From: an uncultured Victivallales bacterium
GTDB lineage: Bacteria > Verrucomicrobiota > Lentisphaeria > Oligosphaerales > JAFGRS01
Assembly: GCA_903834675.1 (NCBI GenBank)
Contig: CAILKC010000104.1
Span: 1 to 26,555, forward strand
Reading direction: 5' to 3'
DNA length: 26,555 nucleotides
The notes below the pieces were generated by a model, which made no database searches, was not told the DNA's origin, and saw nothing but the letters and a program-made list of their open reading frames with translations. Positions 1-6,547 of the stretch are shown here, piece after piece (positions within the stretch are counted from its first letter, which is position 1; the number at the start of each line of letters is the position of its first letter). The position numbers and the translations under genes were made by a program.

Positions 1-1
1 C

Positions 2-586
2 GCGGTGGAGGCCGAGCTTGAACGTCTGGCCGCCTCGCCGGCTCTGCGGGGCGTCCGGCACGTGGTGCAGGGCGAGCCTGACGACGAGTTCATCCTGCGA
101 CCCGATTTCAACCGCGGCATCGCGGCGCTGTGGCGCTTCGAGCTGGCCTATGACATCCTCATCTTTGAGCGCCATCTGCCCGCCACGCTGCGCTTTGTCG
201 ACCGCCACCCGCGGCAGCGCTTCATCGTCGATCACATCGCCAAACCGCGTTTGCGGGAGGGTCTTCTCGAACCGTGGGCAAGCCGCCTGCGCGAGCTGGC
301 GCGCCGACCGAATGTCTGGTGCAAGCTGAGTGGCGTCGTCACCGAAGCGGATCCCCGCGCCTGGACTGTTGCCCAGTTGCGGCCGTACCTGCTGACCGTG
401 CTGGAGGCCTTCGGCCCGGAACGGGTGCTGTTCGGCTCCGATTGGCCCGTCTGCCTGGTGGCGTGCCCCTACGGCCGCTGGCTCGAGATCGTGCGCTCGG
501 CCCTCGGCGAGCTGAGTGCTGCCGAGCAGGCCGCGATCCTGGGTGGCAACGCCGAGCGTGCCTACCGTCTCACGCCGTCCTCTTGA
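2..586 (+). CDS. Amidohydrolase, L-fuconolactonase-like (COG3618), 5' part missing
   Basis: C-terminal part of a TIM-barrel amidohydrolase of the COG3618 family, which includes L-fuconolactonase and 2-pyrone-4,6-dicarboxylate lactonase; members hydrolyse lactones in the cytoplasm. The reading frame is open to the left window edge, so the GTG at 5 is probably internal and the N-terminal metal-binding strand lies outside. Visible family motifs are FIVDHIAKP (the conserved barrel-strand His), a WCKLSG strand and LFGSDWPV, whose Asp is the usual catalytic/metal Asp near the C-terminus. Family members are about 280 residues and 194 are seen here. It ends 18 bases before the dehydrogenase start on the same strand, so the two are probably co-transcribed. 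The fold assignment is firm; the exact lactone is not, and a sugar lactone is inferred from the neighbour. Confidence 0.85.
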   Translation, partial: AVEAELERLAASPALRGVRHVVQGEPDDEFILRPDFNRGIAALWRFELAYDILIFERHLPATLRFVDRHPRQRFIVDHIAKPRLREGLLEPWASRLRELARRPNVWCKLSGVVTEADPRAWTVAQLRPYLLTVLEAFGPERVLFGSDWPVCLVACPYGRWLEIVRSALGELSAAEQAAILGGNAERAYRLTPSS

Positions 587-604
587 ACCTGCGGAGTCCG
601 CACC

Positions 605-1624
605 ATGATGACTGCCTTCACCATTACCGCGCCAGGCAAGAGCGAGTTTCGGGAGATTCCGGCGCCAGTGCCCACGGCTGAGGAGGTCCTGATCCGGGTC
701 TGCCTGGTGGGCTGTTGCGGTTCGGACCTGAGCACGTTTCGCGGCCTGAACCCGCTGGTCTCCTACCCGCGCATCCCAGGGCACGAGATCAGCGGCATCA
801 TCGAGGCGGTCGGCGCTGAGGTGCCAAGCGCGTGGCAGCCGGGCCTGGCGGTGACGCTCTCGCCCTATACTCAGTGCGGCGAGTGCGCCGCCTGCCGGCA
901 GCAGCGGCCCAACTGCTGTCGCCGTAACCAGACTCTCGGAGTGCAGCGCGACGGCGCCCTGACCGAGTTCATTGCGGTGCCGTGGCGCAAGCTGTTCTCG
1001 TCGCCGGCACTCGGCCTGCGGGAACTCGTGCTGGTGGAGCCCCTCACCGTGGGCGGGCATGCGGTGGCCCGTGGGCAGGTCGCCGTCGGCGATACGGTCT
1101 GCGTTCTGGGGTGTGGCGCGATCGGGCTTGGCGCCATCGCCGGGGCGGCGTTTCGCGGCGCGCGGGTGGTGGCGGTCGACATCGACGCCGCCAAGCTGGC
1201 CCTGGCGACGAAGGCCGGGGCGGCACACGCCCTGGACTCGGGCCGCTGCGATCTGCACACCGAACTCCAGGCCCTCACCGGGGGCGAAGGGCCCGACGTC
1301 GTCATCGAGGCCATCGGGCTACCGGCCACCTTCACTGCGGCGGTCGACGAGGTGTCGTTCGCTGGACGCGTGGTCTACATCGGCTATGCCAAGCACCCGG
1401 TCGAGTACCAGACCAAGGTCTTCGTGCAGAAGGAACTCGACATCCGCGGCTCGCGCAACGCCCTGTCGGCGGACTTCGAGACGGTGATCCGGCTGCTTGA
1501 AGCGCGGCGCTTTCCGCTGGCCGAGGTCGTCACCCGCGTCTATCCGTTCCGGGAGGCCGACCAGGCCCTCGCCGACTGGCATGCCGCCCCGGCCTCGTTC
1601 ACCAAGATTCTGATCGAGTGCTGA
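605..1624 (+). CDS. Zinc-dependent medium-chain alcohol dehydrogenase (sugar-acid/polyol type)
   Basis: A 339-residue MDR-family NAD(P)-dependent dehydrogenase. The N-terminal GroES-like domain has the catalytic zinc ligands Cys38 (GCCGSD) and His60-Glu61 (GHE), with Glu145 in LVEPL. The structural zinc site is Cys91, Cys94, Cys97 and Cys105 with the classic 2-2-7 spacing. The Rossmann loop is GCGAIG (169-174), and Asp192 at the end of the next strand favours NAD. The start ATG at 605 follows GGAG with 8 bases between. The segment around [16 protein letters not shown] recalls the RspB/LgoD branch (L-galactonate 5-dehydrogenase) and sorbitol/threonine dehydrogenases. With the upstream lactonase-like gene this suggests oxidation of a deoxysugar or hexonate; the substrate is inferred. 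It converges on the phosphatase gene with only 5 bases between stops. Confidence 0.9.
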   Translation: MMTAFTITAPGKSEFREIPAPVPTAEEVLIRVCLVGCCGSDLSTFRGLNPLVSYPRIPGHEISGIIEAVGAEVPSAWQPGLAVTLSPYTQCGECAACRQQRPNCCRRNQTLGVQRDGALTEFIAVPWRKLFSSPALGLRELVLVEPLTVGGHAVARGQVAVGDTVCVLGCGAIGLGAIAGAAFRGARVVAVDIDAAKLALATKAGAAHALDSGRCDLHTELQALTGGEGPDVVIEAIGLPATFTAAVDEVSFAGRVVYIGYAKHPVEYQTKVFVQKELDIRGSRNALSADFETVIRLLEARRFPLAEVVTRVYPFREADQALADWHAAPASFTKILIEC

Positions 1625-1629
1625 GCTGC

Positions 1630-2661
1630 TCAAGACAGGAAGCTGAATTCGATGTGAGCGAGGTCCTGGCCGTGCCGGTGGGGCCGGTCCATGCGGACCT
1701 GGTAGGCGGAGATGGTGTAATCCCCGAGCATGTCCTCTTCGTCGAGAAGCAGGGCGGTCAGGCACTTGCCGTAGACTGCCCCGGTGTCGATGTCGATGGT
1801 GGCCAGCTCGTCCAGGGTGGCGTCGACATGAAAGCGCAGCCCATCGTGGCTATGCACGGCGACGCCGGTGCGCGCAAAGCCCAGGTAGGGCAGGCCTGAA
1901 GCGCAGTCGTAGCTTCCCGTATCCGGCTGAAAGCGGTCGAGCAGGACCGTCGGCGTGTGGCCATGCACCAGGATGTAGTCGCCGTAGCGGCCGGGGGAGG
2001 CGTCGCGGTTCCAGACGTGCAGGTCCTCAATCCAAATGTTACGATCACGCCGGAAGGTATGAAACTGGCTGTAGGTACGCAGCGCCAGTTGCTCATCGAT
2101 GGCGAAGCCCGCATGCGTCGCGGTGTCGCTCGGGTCGTCTTCGCCTTGAAGCAGGCCGTGACAGAAGGCGAACTTCAGCGCCCGCCGGTCGTTGGCGAAG
2201 CGATCGCAGTGGGCATAGGCGAGCGTATCAAAGAAGCTCAGGTAGGGCTCGGGTATGCGGACGTCGTCCGGCGTGATGGAGGAGATGGCTTCCGCCGAAT
2301 GCAGTCGGGCCAAGATGGCCGGGTCGTCGCACAGAGACGCCACCGTCTCCGCGCCGTCATTGAGCCGGAACCAGATGTTCCCGAAACGGCGATACAGCTC
2401 GTCCTTGCGGATGAATTGCTGCAGCAGGTCCTCGTGGTTCCCGGCCAGGAACACGCACTCGAAGTCGGTGCGCAGCGCGATCAGCGCGTCCAGGACTTGC
2501 CGAGACGAGGGGCCGTAGTCGATATAATCGCCCAGGAAGATGATCGTAGTTTGCGCCGCAGGCCGCTCGTGCTGGACCAGACGGACGCGGCGCAACAAGC
2601 GGTTTAACGGGTCAAACATGCCATGGATATCGCCGATGACCCAAAGTCGCTTGCCCGGCAT
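1630..2661 (-). CDS. PPP-family metallophosphatase (Ser/Thr phosphatase-like)
   Basis: A 343-residue calcineurin-like phosphoesterase with a full set of dimetal motifs: GDIHG (10-14), GDYIDYG (44-50), GNHED (74-78), His168 in AFCHGL and VHGHTP (232-237), followed by the IDTGAVYG segment typical of bacterial PPP enzymes. It should hydrolyse phosphoserine/threonine or a related phosphoester in the cytoplasm; ApaH-type diadenosine tetraphosphatases share the motifs, so the substrate is open. The open frame extends to a GTG at 2697, but the ATG at 2661 is preceded by AGGGAG with good spacing and begins two residues before the conserved core, so it is chosen. An extended -10 lies upstream at 2730-2738. 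No kinase is adjacent; the only Ser/Thr kinase in the window is at its far end. Confidence 0.88.
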   Translation of the reverse strand: MPGKRLWVIGDIHGMFDPLNRLLRRVRLVQHERPAAQTTIIFLGDYIDYGPSSRQVLDALIALRTDFECVFLAGNHEDLLQQFIRKDELYRRFGNIWFRLNDGAETVASLCDDPAILARLHSAEAISSITPDDVRIPEPYLSFFDTLAYAHCDRFANDRRALKFAFCHGLLQGEDDPSDTATHAGFAIDEQLALRTYSQFHTFRRDRNIWIEDLHVWNRDASPGRYGDYILVHGHTPTVLLDRFQPDTGSYDCASGLPYLGFARTGVAVHSHDGLRFHVDATLDELATIDIDTGAVYGKCLTALLLDEEDMLGDYTISAYQVRMDRPHRHGQDLAHIEFSFLS

Positions 2662-2729
2662 CGTGGTACTCCCTGCCGTGTGTCTGAATTGCCCCACTGG
2701 AATCCGCCGATGCGCCCCACCAGGACACC

Positions 2730-2738
2730 ACTATACCA
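2730..2738 (-). promoter_or_regulatory. Possible extended -10 promoter for the phosphatase
   Basis: Read on the minus strand this is TGG followed by TATAGT, matching the TGnTATAAT extended -10 at all but one base. It would start transcription near 2724, giving a leader of about 60 bases to the ATG at 2661. No good -35 box is seen at 17 bases, which extended -10 promoters can tolerate. Sequence evidence only. Confidence 0.35.
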
Positions 2739-2856
2739 CCGCAAGCACGGTTTCGGTGGGGCTGAGCCCAGCTGGGGCGCAAGCCAGCTCCGTAGGGCCT
2801 TGCTGGTATGAGAAGCGCAGAAGTCCGGTATGTCCGGCACCAGCCGGGGATCCTGC

Positions 2857-2877
2857 TGAACCCTGAACCCTGAACCC
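2857..2877 (+). repeat. Three tandem TGAACCC heptamers
   Basis: Three perfect head-to-tail copies of TGAACCC followed by an extra C; on the minus strand the unit reads GGGTTCA. It lies in the gap between two minus-strand genes. A different but related heptamer pair, GGGTCGA, lies at 17687-17703. Seen directly in the sequence; the role is unknown. Confidence 0.9.
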
Positions 2878-3033
2878 CAGGACCTGAGAAGCTGCGAAAA
2901 AATGCCCGCCCCGCCGTCCGCAAGCCACTTTGCGTGGTTCATCCAGGCACGACTCCGACACCGATTCCGCCCCGCCCCCGCCCCCGATTTCTTCACGGCT
3001 TCTGAGCCCCGGCACCCGGCGTCTCTCGGCTGC

Positions 3034-4125
3034 TTACGCATAGCGCTGGTTGGCCCAGGTCTCCAGGACCTCGCCCAGGTCGTCGGCCAGCACCACGGTG
3101 CGGGCCAGATTGGCGACGATGCAGGCGTGACTCGGGACCAGTCGGACCCGTTGGCCGATGCGTAGTTGATTCGGCGCGTCGATCACCGCATGCTCCTCGT
3201 AGAGGCGCGAGATCACCTGTCGCTCCGGCTCGACGACCCAGCCGTAACCACCGGTGTCTGAGACGTTGCGGCCCCGGTCGCTGCCCAGCAGCTTACTGCC
3301 GACGTTGAGGATGGCGCGGTCGGGCTCCGGCCGGCTGATCACGGTCGCGATCACGGTCAGCGCGCAGTCCGCCAAGGTCGCCGTGCCGTTGGAAACCTGC
3401 ATACCATCGTTGAATACGTAGTTGCCGGGCCGCACCTCGGTGATACCGTGGAAGTCGCTGGCCGTCTTGGCGGAGGGCGACGAACCGACGCTGACCGCGT
3501 CCACCGCGATGCCGTGCTGCCGCAGTGACTCGGCGTGGGCCGCCAGGGCGTGTACCGCCGCGGTGGACAGCCGCGCCAGGTCGGCCCGGTCCGCGGCGCC
3601 GTAAACATGCCCTTCATGCGTGAAGATGCCGGCAAACCGGAGGCCAGGCAGGGCCAGAATGTGCTGCGCCAGCGCCACCAGCCGCTCCGTCGTGCTGACG
3701 CCGCAGCGGTTGCCGCCCACGTCGACCTCGATTCGCGCCGCGAATTCGATGCCGGCCCGTACTGCCGCTGCCGAGACCGCGCTGGCGCCTTCCTCGCTGT
3801 CGACGGCGAGCGTCAGCGCGGCGGTCCGGCTGAGTTCGGCCAGTTCGCGCAGGTCGACGCCATCGGTGACTTCGCGCGCGATAAAGATGTCAACGAGCCC
3901 ATAGCCTGCCGCCAACCCGGCTTCGCGCGGTGTGGCCACGGTCACTCCTGCCGCGCCGGCGCGGACTTGCCGTGCGGCGATGCCGGGCAGGTTATGGGTC
4001 TTGATGTGGGGCCGCAGGCGTACCCCATGACGGCGGCAGCGTTCGGCCATATCGAGGACGTTCCTCTCCAAGGCGCTGACGGAGACCACGACGCAGGGCG
4101 TTGGCAGTTCGGCGAGCATAGACAT
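3034..4125 (-). CDS. D-serine dehydratase / D-threonine aldolase-family PLP enzyme (DSD1-like)
   Basis: A 363-residue fold-type III PLP enzyme with an alanine-racemase-like N-terminal barrel and a C-terminal beta domain. PHIKTHN places the PLP lysine at Lys42. PSHAC near the C-terminus gives His333 and Cys335, the metal pair that in eukaryotic D-serine dehydratase and D-threonine aldolase holds the catalytic zinc or manganese. Family reactions are D-serine to pyruvate plus ammonia (through aminoacrylate) or D-threonine to glycine plus acetaldehyde; the sequence alone does not decide between them. The ATG at 4125 has GAGG nine bases upstream and starts 6 bases after the deacylase stop. It is the last gene of a three-gene unit with ridA and the deacylase, and the presence of RidA favours the dehydratase reaction. 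Confidence 0.88.
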   Translation of the reverse strand: MSMLAELPTPCVVVSVSALERNVLDMAERCRRHGVRLRPHIKTHNLPGIAARQVRAGAAGVTVATPREAGLAAGYGLVDIFIAREVTDGVDLRELAELSRTAALTLAVDSEEGASAVSAAAVRAGIEFAARIEVDVGGNRCGVSTTERLVALAQHILALPGLRFAGIFTHEGHVYGAADRADLARLSTAAVHALAAHAESLRQHGIAVDAVSVGSSPSAKTASDFHGITEVRPGNYVFNDGMQVSNGTATLADCALTVIATVISRPEPDRAILNVGSKLLGSDRGRNVSDTGGYGWVVEPERQVISRLYEEHAVIDAPNQLRIGQRVRLVPSHACIVANLARTVVLADDLGEVLETWANQRYA

Positions 4126-4131
4126 CGCTAG

Positions 4132-5700
4132 TTACCTCGTCAGGACCACACCGGCACGCCGGCCGGTATACTCGGCGTTCTCGACGACCACCTGGCCGTT
4201 GAGCACCACGACATCGACACCACGGAAGGGCTCCGATCGGAATGGGTCCGCCGCTGGACGGAGGCGACCGAGCTCGACCACCACGACGTCCGCCGCCTGT
4301 CCCGGAGCCAGAGTGCCGCGGCCCGGAAGCCGGAGCCTGCGCGCCGGGTTCGCGGTCAGTTTGCGGATCGCTGTCGGCAGCGGCAACAGCCCTTCCTGCA
4401 AGACGTAGCGACTCAGCATCTGCAAGAAGGCCGAGCGCAGGCGCGGATGAGGAGTTCCGCGACTGACCGGGATGCCATCGCTACCCAGCAGGCCCAGCGG
4501 GTGTGCCAGCGTCCGGCGCACGTCATCTTCGTCCATCTGGAAGAGGAAAATGCTGGTCCTGCCGCGGTCAGCCACGGCGAGGTCCAGGACGAAGTCGACG
4601 ACGTTCTTGCCCTCGGCACGGGCGCCGTCCGCCAGGCTTTGGCCGAGGTGGCGTTGGCCTGCGGTCGAGGTGGCGCTGGCGACCACAATGCGGTCCGCGC
4701 CGACGGCGCCGAGCAGGCTGTCAGGGGTGGTCATCTGGAGCCGGAGGCGTTCACGCATGGCCGGGTCGAGAAGGCGTCGGCAGAGCGTCTCGAGGTCCGC
4801 GTCGAGCACCGCGGTCGGCAGAAGGGTGAGCAGGGTTGAGCAGCCGAACACAAACGGGTAGCAGTCGAAGCTGACATCGCGACCGCGCGCGGCGGCCGCC
4901 GCGAGCCGTTCCAAGACTGCCGCCACCTTGCCCCAGTTGCGCCGGCCAGAGGCCTTCAAGTGCGAAATCTGCAGCGCTACCGCGGTGGCTTCCTGAACCG
5001 CAAGCATCTCGGCAATGGAGGCTTCGAGCTGATCGCCTTCGTCGCGGAGGTGGCAAGAGAGCAGCCCGGCATGGGCGTGGGTGACCGCGGCGAGGGCCGT
5101 CAGTTCGGCGCTGTCCGCAAAGCAGGCGGGGGTGTACAACAGCCCAGTCGACATCCCGCTGGCGCCCCCAGCAAACTGCCGGCCCAGCAGCGCCTGCATC
5201 TCCGACAGAGCCGCCGGAGCGAGTTCGCGGGCGCAGCCATTGGCGCAAATCCGCAGCATGTTGTGCCCGACCAGGGACACCACGTTGGTGCCTGGACTGG
5301 CGACCCGACGGACGTACTCCGACGCATTGGCGCACAGGTGCTCAGCGGTCGCGTCATCAAACAATACCGAGACAAAATCGTGCGCTTCGGCCAGGTGTTC
5401 AGGGCAGACGGGGTAGAAGGAGAACCCGCAGTTGCCGATCACCTCAGTGGTCACGCCCTGGAGCAGTTTGAGGTGCGCGCCGCGAGCGCACAGCAGGTCC
5501 AGGTCCGAGTGGCTGTGCATGTCGATGAAGCCGGGACATACCAGGCAGCCATCGGCCTGAATCACTCGCCGCGCCGCAGCGGCGAGACCCGGGCCGATGG
5601 CGGCAATGGTGGCGCCGCGGATGGCCACATCGGTCACCTGCGGCGCCTCGTCCAGACCGCTGACCACTTGCCCGTTGGCAATGACCAGGTCGTGCTTCAC
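4132..5700 (-). CDS. N-acyl-D-amino-acid deacylase (D-aminoacylase)
   Basis: A 522-residue amidohydrolase-superfamily enzyme that removes acyl groups from N-acyl-D-amino acids, releasing the free D-amino acid. Zinc-site motifs: HSHSD (62-66), Cys91 in GNCGFS, His217 in CHLRDE, His247 in ISHLKASG and the catalytic Asp408 in LLGSDGIPVSRG. Cys91 matches the Cys ligand that marks D-aminoacylases within the superfamily. A small beta-sandwich domain is formed by both ends. The start is a GTG at 5700 that shares GTGA with the ridA stop, so the two are translationally coupled, and the next gene follows after 6 bases. No signal peptide, so cytoplasmic. Length is slightly above the roughly 480-500 usual for the family. 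Dihydroorotase/hydantoinase relatives are less likely given the motif set. Confidence 0.92.
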   Translation of the reverse strand: MKHDLVIANGQVVSGLDEAPQVTDVAIRGATIAAIGPGLAAAARRVIQADGCLVCPGFIDMHSHSDLDLLCARGAHLKLLQGVTTEVIGNCGFSFYPVCPEHLAEAHDFVSVLFDDATAEHLCANASEYVRRVASPGTNVVSLVGHNMLRICANGCARELAPAALSEMQALLGRQFAGGASGMSTGLLYTPACFADSAELTALAAVTHAHAGLLSCHLRDEGDQLEASIAEMLAVQEATAVALQISHLKASGRRNWGKVAAVLERLAAAAARGRDVSFDCYPFVFGCSTLLTLLPTAVLDADLETLCRRLLDPAMRERLRLQMTTPDSLLGAVGADRIVVASATSTAGQRHLGQSLADGARAEGKNVVDFVLDLAVADRGRTSIFLFQMDEDDVRRTLAHPLGLLGSDGIPVSRGTPHPRLRSAFLQMLSRYVLQEGLLPLPTAIRKLTANPARRLRLPGRGTLAPGQAADVVVVELGRLRPAADPFRSEPFRGVDVVVLNGQVVVENAEYTGRRAGVVLTR

Positions 5701-6095
5701 CCGGCGCTGCCTGGATAGCGGAAGGCAATGACGTCAACTTCGATCTTGATGTCGAAGGGAAGCTTCCCGGCCTGGATGGTCGTGCGCGCCGGGAACACGG
5801 GTCCGAAGTACTCCTTGTAGAGCTCGTTTACCGCGGCGAAGTCGTCCATGTTCTTGAGGTAGAGCGTGACTTTCAGCGCCTGCTCCAGCGAGCTGCCGGC
5901 CGCGGCGAGGATGGTCTTGACGTTCTCCATGGCCAGCCGCATTTCAGCGAGCACGTCGCCGCTGACGATCTTGCCGGTGGCGGCATCGACCGGGCCCTGG
6001 CCGGAGACGAACACCAGGTCCCCAAAGGCCATGGCCGGCGAGTACGGCCCCTTGGTCGGCGGACCATTCTTGGGCCAGATAGCTTGCTTCTGCAT
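5697..6095 (-). CDS. ridA: RidA-family enamine/imine deaminase
   Basis: A 132-residue RidA (YjgF/YER057c/UK114) protein. The family hydrolyses reactive enamines and imines such as 2-aminoacrylate made by PLP dehydratases. GPYSP (16-20), the SGQGPVD strand, FPAR with Arg104 and KIEVDVIA with Glu119 match the Arg105/Glu120 pair of the E. coli enzyme almost residue for residue, so the deaminase site looks intact. The frame runs upstream to 6197, but the ATG at 6095 has AAGGAAG at good spacing and gives the standard family length. It is the first gene of the D-amino-acid unit and overlaps the deacylase start by four bases, so it is made together with an enzyme pathway expected to generate its substrate. 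Confidence 0.94.
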   Translation of the reverse strand: MQKQAIWPKNGPPTKGPYSPAMAFGDLVFVSGQGPVDAATGKIVSGDVLAEMRLAMENVKTILAAAGSSLEQALKVTLYLKNMDDFAAVNELYKEYFGPVFPARTTIQAGKLPFDIKIEVDVIAFRYPGSAG

Positions 6096-6547
6096 CGTGT
6101 GGTCTTCCTTGTGCTTCGCCTGCCGCCGACTGCGAACCCCGCAACCGGCCCGGCCTGCGTTCCCCACAAGATAGCGGCGCAATCGTCCCCTGCGCAAGGC
6201 CGACGGTCAGCGCCCGGGGTGGTTTCCGGAAAACGCCATTGCCGGCTTCAGTGGGCGACCAGGCCCGCGCCAACGCCGACGGGGTTCTGCAAGAGCCTCT
6301 CTATTCTGATGCCCATGCTACTCAATCCAGCCTCGGCGTGTACATTCAATGAGGCTGCGTGGCCCTGAGAACTCGCACCCGACGGGTGGCCGGGGTCAGG
6401 TCGCGCCAGACCCACCGGTCGGCCCTGCAAAGGCGGCGAGAATGGGCGCCGCCGGTGGCCCGGGGGCGGAGAGCGCCTAGCGCCGTGGCTGCGGCCCGGT
6501 GACCCAGGCGCAGGCGCCTGAACTTGCGGGACGACGAGGAGACGCAC
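6096..6547. other. Divergent intergenic region between ridA and the beta-helix gene
   Basis: About 450 bases with no supportable gene. It should carry promoters for both directions. On the minus strand a weak pair, TTGCGC and TATCTT 18 bases apart (about 6168-6197), lies upstream of ridA and is only suggestive. No convincing -35/-10 pair is seen on the plus strand. The stretch just before the beta-helix gene (6421-6520) is very GC-rich with several GGCGCC-type short palindromes. Confidence 0.5.

Larger units (their letters stand above)
2662..3033. other. Intergenic region with short repeats, no gene
   Basis: There is no credible coding sequence between the phosphatase start and the end of the PLP-enzyme gene. 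The stretch holds the -10 candidate at 2730-2738, the triple TGAACCC heptamer at 2857-2877, and a C-rich tract at 2967-2985 (G-rich on the minus strand). Next to that tract, minus-strand GAATCG, GTGTCG and GAGTCG form a degenerate hexamer run at about 2951-2968. The density of simple repeats is unlike the rest of the window and suggests an intergenic repeat block. Confidence 0.6.
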
